Below, piece by piece: positions 62,567 through 64,000 of a stretch of 64,000 bases of DNA. The notes beneath the pieces were generated by a model, which did not search any database, had not been told where the DNA came from, and saw only the letters and a list, made by a program, of their open reading frames with translations. Source of the DNA: Paenibacillus sp. SZ31 (lineage in GTDB: Bacteria > Bacillota > Bacilli > Paenibacillales > Paenibacillaceae); assembly GCF_012912005.1 (NCBI RefSeq), contig NZ_JABBEA010000007.1, forward strand, positions 124,001 through 188,000. Direction: 5' to 3'. Positions within the stretch are counted from its first letter, which is position 1. Each line of letters begins with the position of its first letter. A program made the translations under genes and the position numbers.

Positions 62567-63133
62567 ATGAACATACTTTCCTACGGATTGCTCGGGCTGC
62601 TTACCCGCGAGGAGTCATCGGGCTATGATCTGATGCTGAAAATCCAGCCTCATTGGCAGGCTAAGCACAGCCAGATCTACCCACTCCTGTCCAAGATGGA
62701 AAACGATGAGTTATTGGCCTCCCGCTGGGTACAACAGTCTGACAAACCGGACAAGAAAATGTACGCAGTTACGGAAAAAGGCATTGAAAAGCTCTTGGAA
62801 TGGATGATTACTCCTGTTACCGCACCGGTTACGCGCGATGAATTTAATTTGCGTATCTTGTGTGTTGGCATTGCGGAAGACGGAAGCATGAGACGCATTC
62901 TAAATGAGCGTAAAAGCTGGTTTATGGAACGCATACGTTATTTCGAGGAACTGAAATCACGTATACCTCTGGATAATCTTCGTGTAGGCAACCGAGATTT
63001 TGGAAGCTACATCCTGGTACAAAAGGGGTTAATGCATGCGCAAACAGGCCTGGAATGGTGTAACTGGGTTACCCAATTGCTTGATGGCCAAGCTGCAATT
63101 CAAGACCCAAGTCCAAGCGTTTCAGAAATTTAA
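62567..63133 (+). CDS. PadR-family transcriptional regulator
   Basis: 188 residues from ATG 62567 (AAGGAG, 8-base spacer). Residues 1-85 are the PadR winged helix (LLGLLTREESSGYDLM, SQIYPLLSKMENDELL, YAVTEKGIEKL). Residues about 95-180 form the Vir-like helical dimer domain. It may sense phenolic acids or membrane stress; no clear operator was found. Confidence 0.9.
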   Translation: MNILSYGLLGLLTREESSGYDLMLKIQPHWQAKHSQIYPLLSKMENDELLASRWVQQSDKPDKKMYAVTEKGIEKLLEWMITPVTAPVTRDEFNLRILCVGIAEDGSMRRILNERKSWFMERIRYFEELKSRIPLDNLRVGNRDFGSYILVQKGLMHAQTGLEWCNWVTQLLDGQAAIQDPSPSVSEI

Positions 63134-63230
63134 TAAAATTTGAAACGTTCCTGCAAGTCGACCGTATTACATGAGTAAGGCCCATTTTGGGCGATTCAAA
63201 CAATTTAATCGGGGGGTTACGATCTTTACA

Positions 63231-63734
63231 ATGAAGAAAAAATTTGGAGTTAAACATCTAATGATGGTATTTATGGCCTTTACATTATTGTTCGCAACAG
63301 TGGGAGTAACAAATCCGGATTCTGCGGATGCAAGACGTGGTGGCGGATTCAAATCCGGTACGAAAAGTTATAACAATACACCTAAGAAATCCGACTCCAA
63401 CAGTAACGTGAACCAATCCAATTCCGGCAATAACTCCGGTACTGGTGCAGCTGCAACTCGTGGTGGTGGATTCTTCGGCGGTGGCGGCGGATTCATGAAA
63501 GGCATGATGCTTGGTGGTCTTGCTGGTATGATGTTCGGCGGATTGTTCGGTGGCATGGGCGCCCTGGGTAACATCCTTGGATTGCTCGTGAACGTTGCAG
63601 CAATTATGTTGATCGTTATGTTGGCTATGGCACTCTTCAGAGCCATCTCCAATCGTCGTAAACCTGCAGCGGATGGCCGTTATGACCGTCGCAATGATCG
63701 TGATGATGATCGCAACAGAAACGGACGGTACTAA
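63231..63734 (+). CDS. Gly-rich membrane protein (Tim44/lipocalin-like? unknown)
   Basis: ATG 63231, 167 residues. Residues 1-35 form a signal peptide ending in DSADARRGG. A Ser/Asn-rich spacer, a glycine-rich stretch (GGGFFGGGGGFMKGMM) and two hydrophobic segments (about 95-112, 115-138) follow, then a basic tail (RRNDRDDDRNRN). This is the layout of small Firmicutes membrane proteins of unknown function. The 'ADARRGGG' type start resembles preproteins with a Tim44-like domain, but that domain is absent. Confidence 0.75.
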   Translation: MKKKFGVKHLMMVFMAFTLLFATVGVTNPDSADARRGGGFKSGTKSYNNTPKKSDSNSNVNQSNSGNNSGTGAAATRGGGFFGGGGGFMKGMMLGGLAGMMFGGLFGGMGALGNILGLLVNVAAIMLIVMLAMALFRAISNRRKPAADGRYDRRNDRDDDRNRNGRY

Positions 63735-63739
63735 TCTCT

Positions 63740-64000
63740 ATGGTTCTGAGCATGGATGAAATTGTGAATGCAATCTGTATTCATATGGCAGAACGTAAGG
63801 GTGTACGTCCAACCGATGTGAACGTAGAACTGAGCTGGGAAGAAGATACAGGTTATTCCGCTGAAGTTTGGATTCAAGGCCGCAGTCAATATCTGGTGGA
63901 GTCCAATATGATTGAAGCGATTCTTCGCTACCTGCACAGTGAATACAACATCCGGGCGTACCGTGAGAACGTACGACTTGATCTGGATGAAGAGATCACA
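63740..64000 (+). CDS. YxcD-like (DUF2653) protein, partial
   Basis: Six bases after the glycine-rich gene's stop. The visible 87 residues (MDEIVNAICIHMAERKGVRP, YSAEVWIQGRSQYLVESNMIEAI) match the YxcD/DUF2653 family. The 3' end is beyond the window. The start may be ATG 63752. Function unknown. Confidence 0.8.
   Translation, partial: MVLSMDEIVNAICIHMAERKGVRPTDVNVELSWEEDTGYSAEVWIQGRSQYLVESNMIEAILRYLHSEYNIRAYRENVRLDLDEEIT

Noticed and set aside
1-64000. CRISPR arrays, tRNA or rRNA genes
   Set aside because: No regularly spaced repeats and no cloverleaf or rRNA-like segments were found on reading both strands.

Overview
The window comes from a spore-forming Gram-positive bacterium, most likely a Paenibacillus. 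Evidence: a cotE-mutS-mutL-miaA-hfq-spoVK-hflX-ynbB-glnR-glnA gene order close to that of Bacillus subtilis, a lexA/yneA/UPF0291 SOS locus, near-universal AGGAGG ribosome binding sites with frequent TTG/GTG starts, and an intergenic repeat of a type I associate with Paenibacillus. Almost everything lies on the minus strand.

Layout. (1) 1-10.6 kb: a ten-gene minus-strand operon for a divergent Tad/Flp-like secretion or pilus machine. In transcription order it encodes a Ser/Thr kinase fused to a MinD-like domain, a CpaB-like SAF protein, two degenerate CpaE/MinD-like proteins, a CpaF ATPase, a fused TadB-TadC membrane protein and four small single-span proteins (the last runs off the window). 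A sigma-A promoter and a compound terminator-like hairpin sit in its leader. (2) 10.7-15.7 kb: an overlapping seven-gene operon with a HAD phosphatase, an Fpg/MutM-type glycosylase, endonuclease IV, a receiver-like protein, a thioredoxin, an ABC ATPase and an FtsJ/RlmM-like methyltransferase. (3) 16-21.3 kb: RNase Z, cobalamin-dependent methionine synthase and the divergent acireductone dioxygenase. (4) 21.3-26 kb: a GntR regulator and an LplABC-type carbohydrate transporter with a cre site. (5) 26-29.4 kb: a HAD hydrolase, a membrane protein and the SOS locus with LexA boxes.

(6) 30.7-36.5 kb is a visibly AT-rich accessory island between an aldehyde dehydrogenase and glnA. It holds a two-gene PARIS-like anti-phage module (ABC-type ATPase plus DUF4435/TOPRIM effector), a frameshifted IS30 element, and a tyrosine-integrase remnant beside an 11-bp motif present as two direct copies and one inverted copy. 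This is the most interesting part of the window.

(7) 36.5-55.9 kb is the core block glnA-glnR (with a perfect GlnR/TnrA box), ynbB, hflX, spoVK, a DUF402 protein, a class A PBP, hfq, miaA, an RsmJ-like methyltransferase, mutL, mutS, an amidoligase and cotE. A 206-bp hairpin-rich intergenic repeat follows the amidoligase gene. (8) 55.9-64 kb: an aromatic acid exporter, a NitT/TauT-type ABC transporter, M32 carboxypeptidase, beta-carbonic anhydrase, a PadR regulator, a glycine-rich membrane protein and the start of a YxcD-like gene.

No tRNA, rRNA or CRISPR array was seen.
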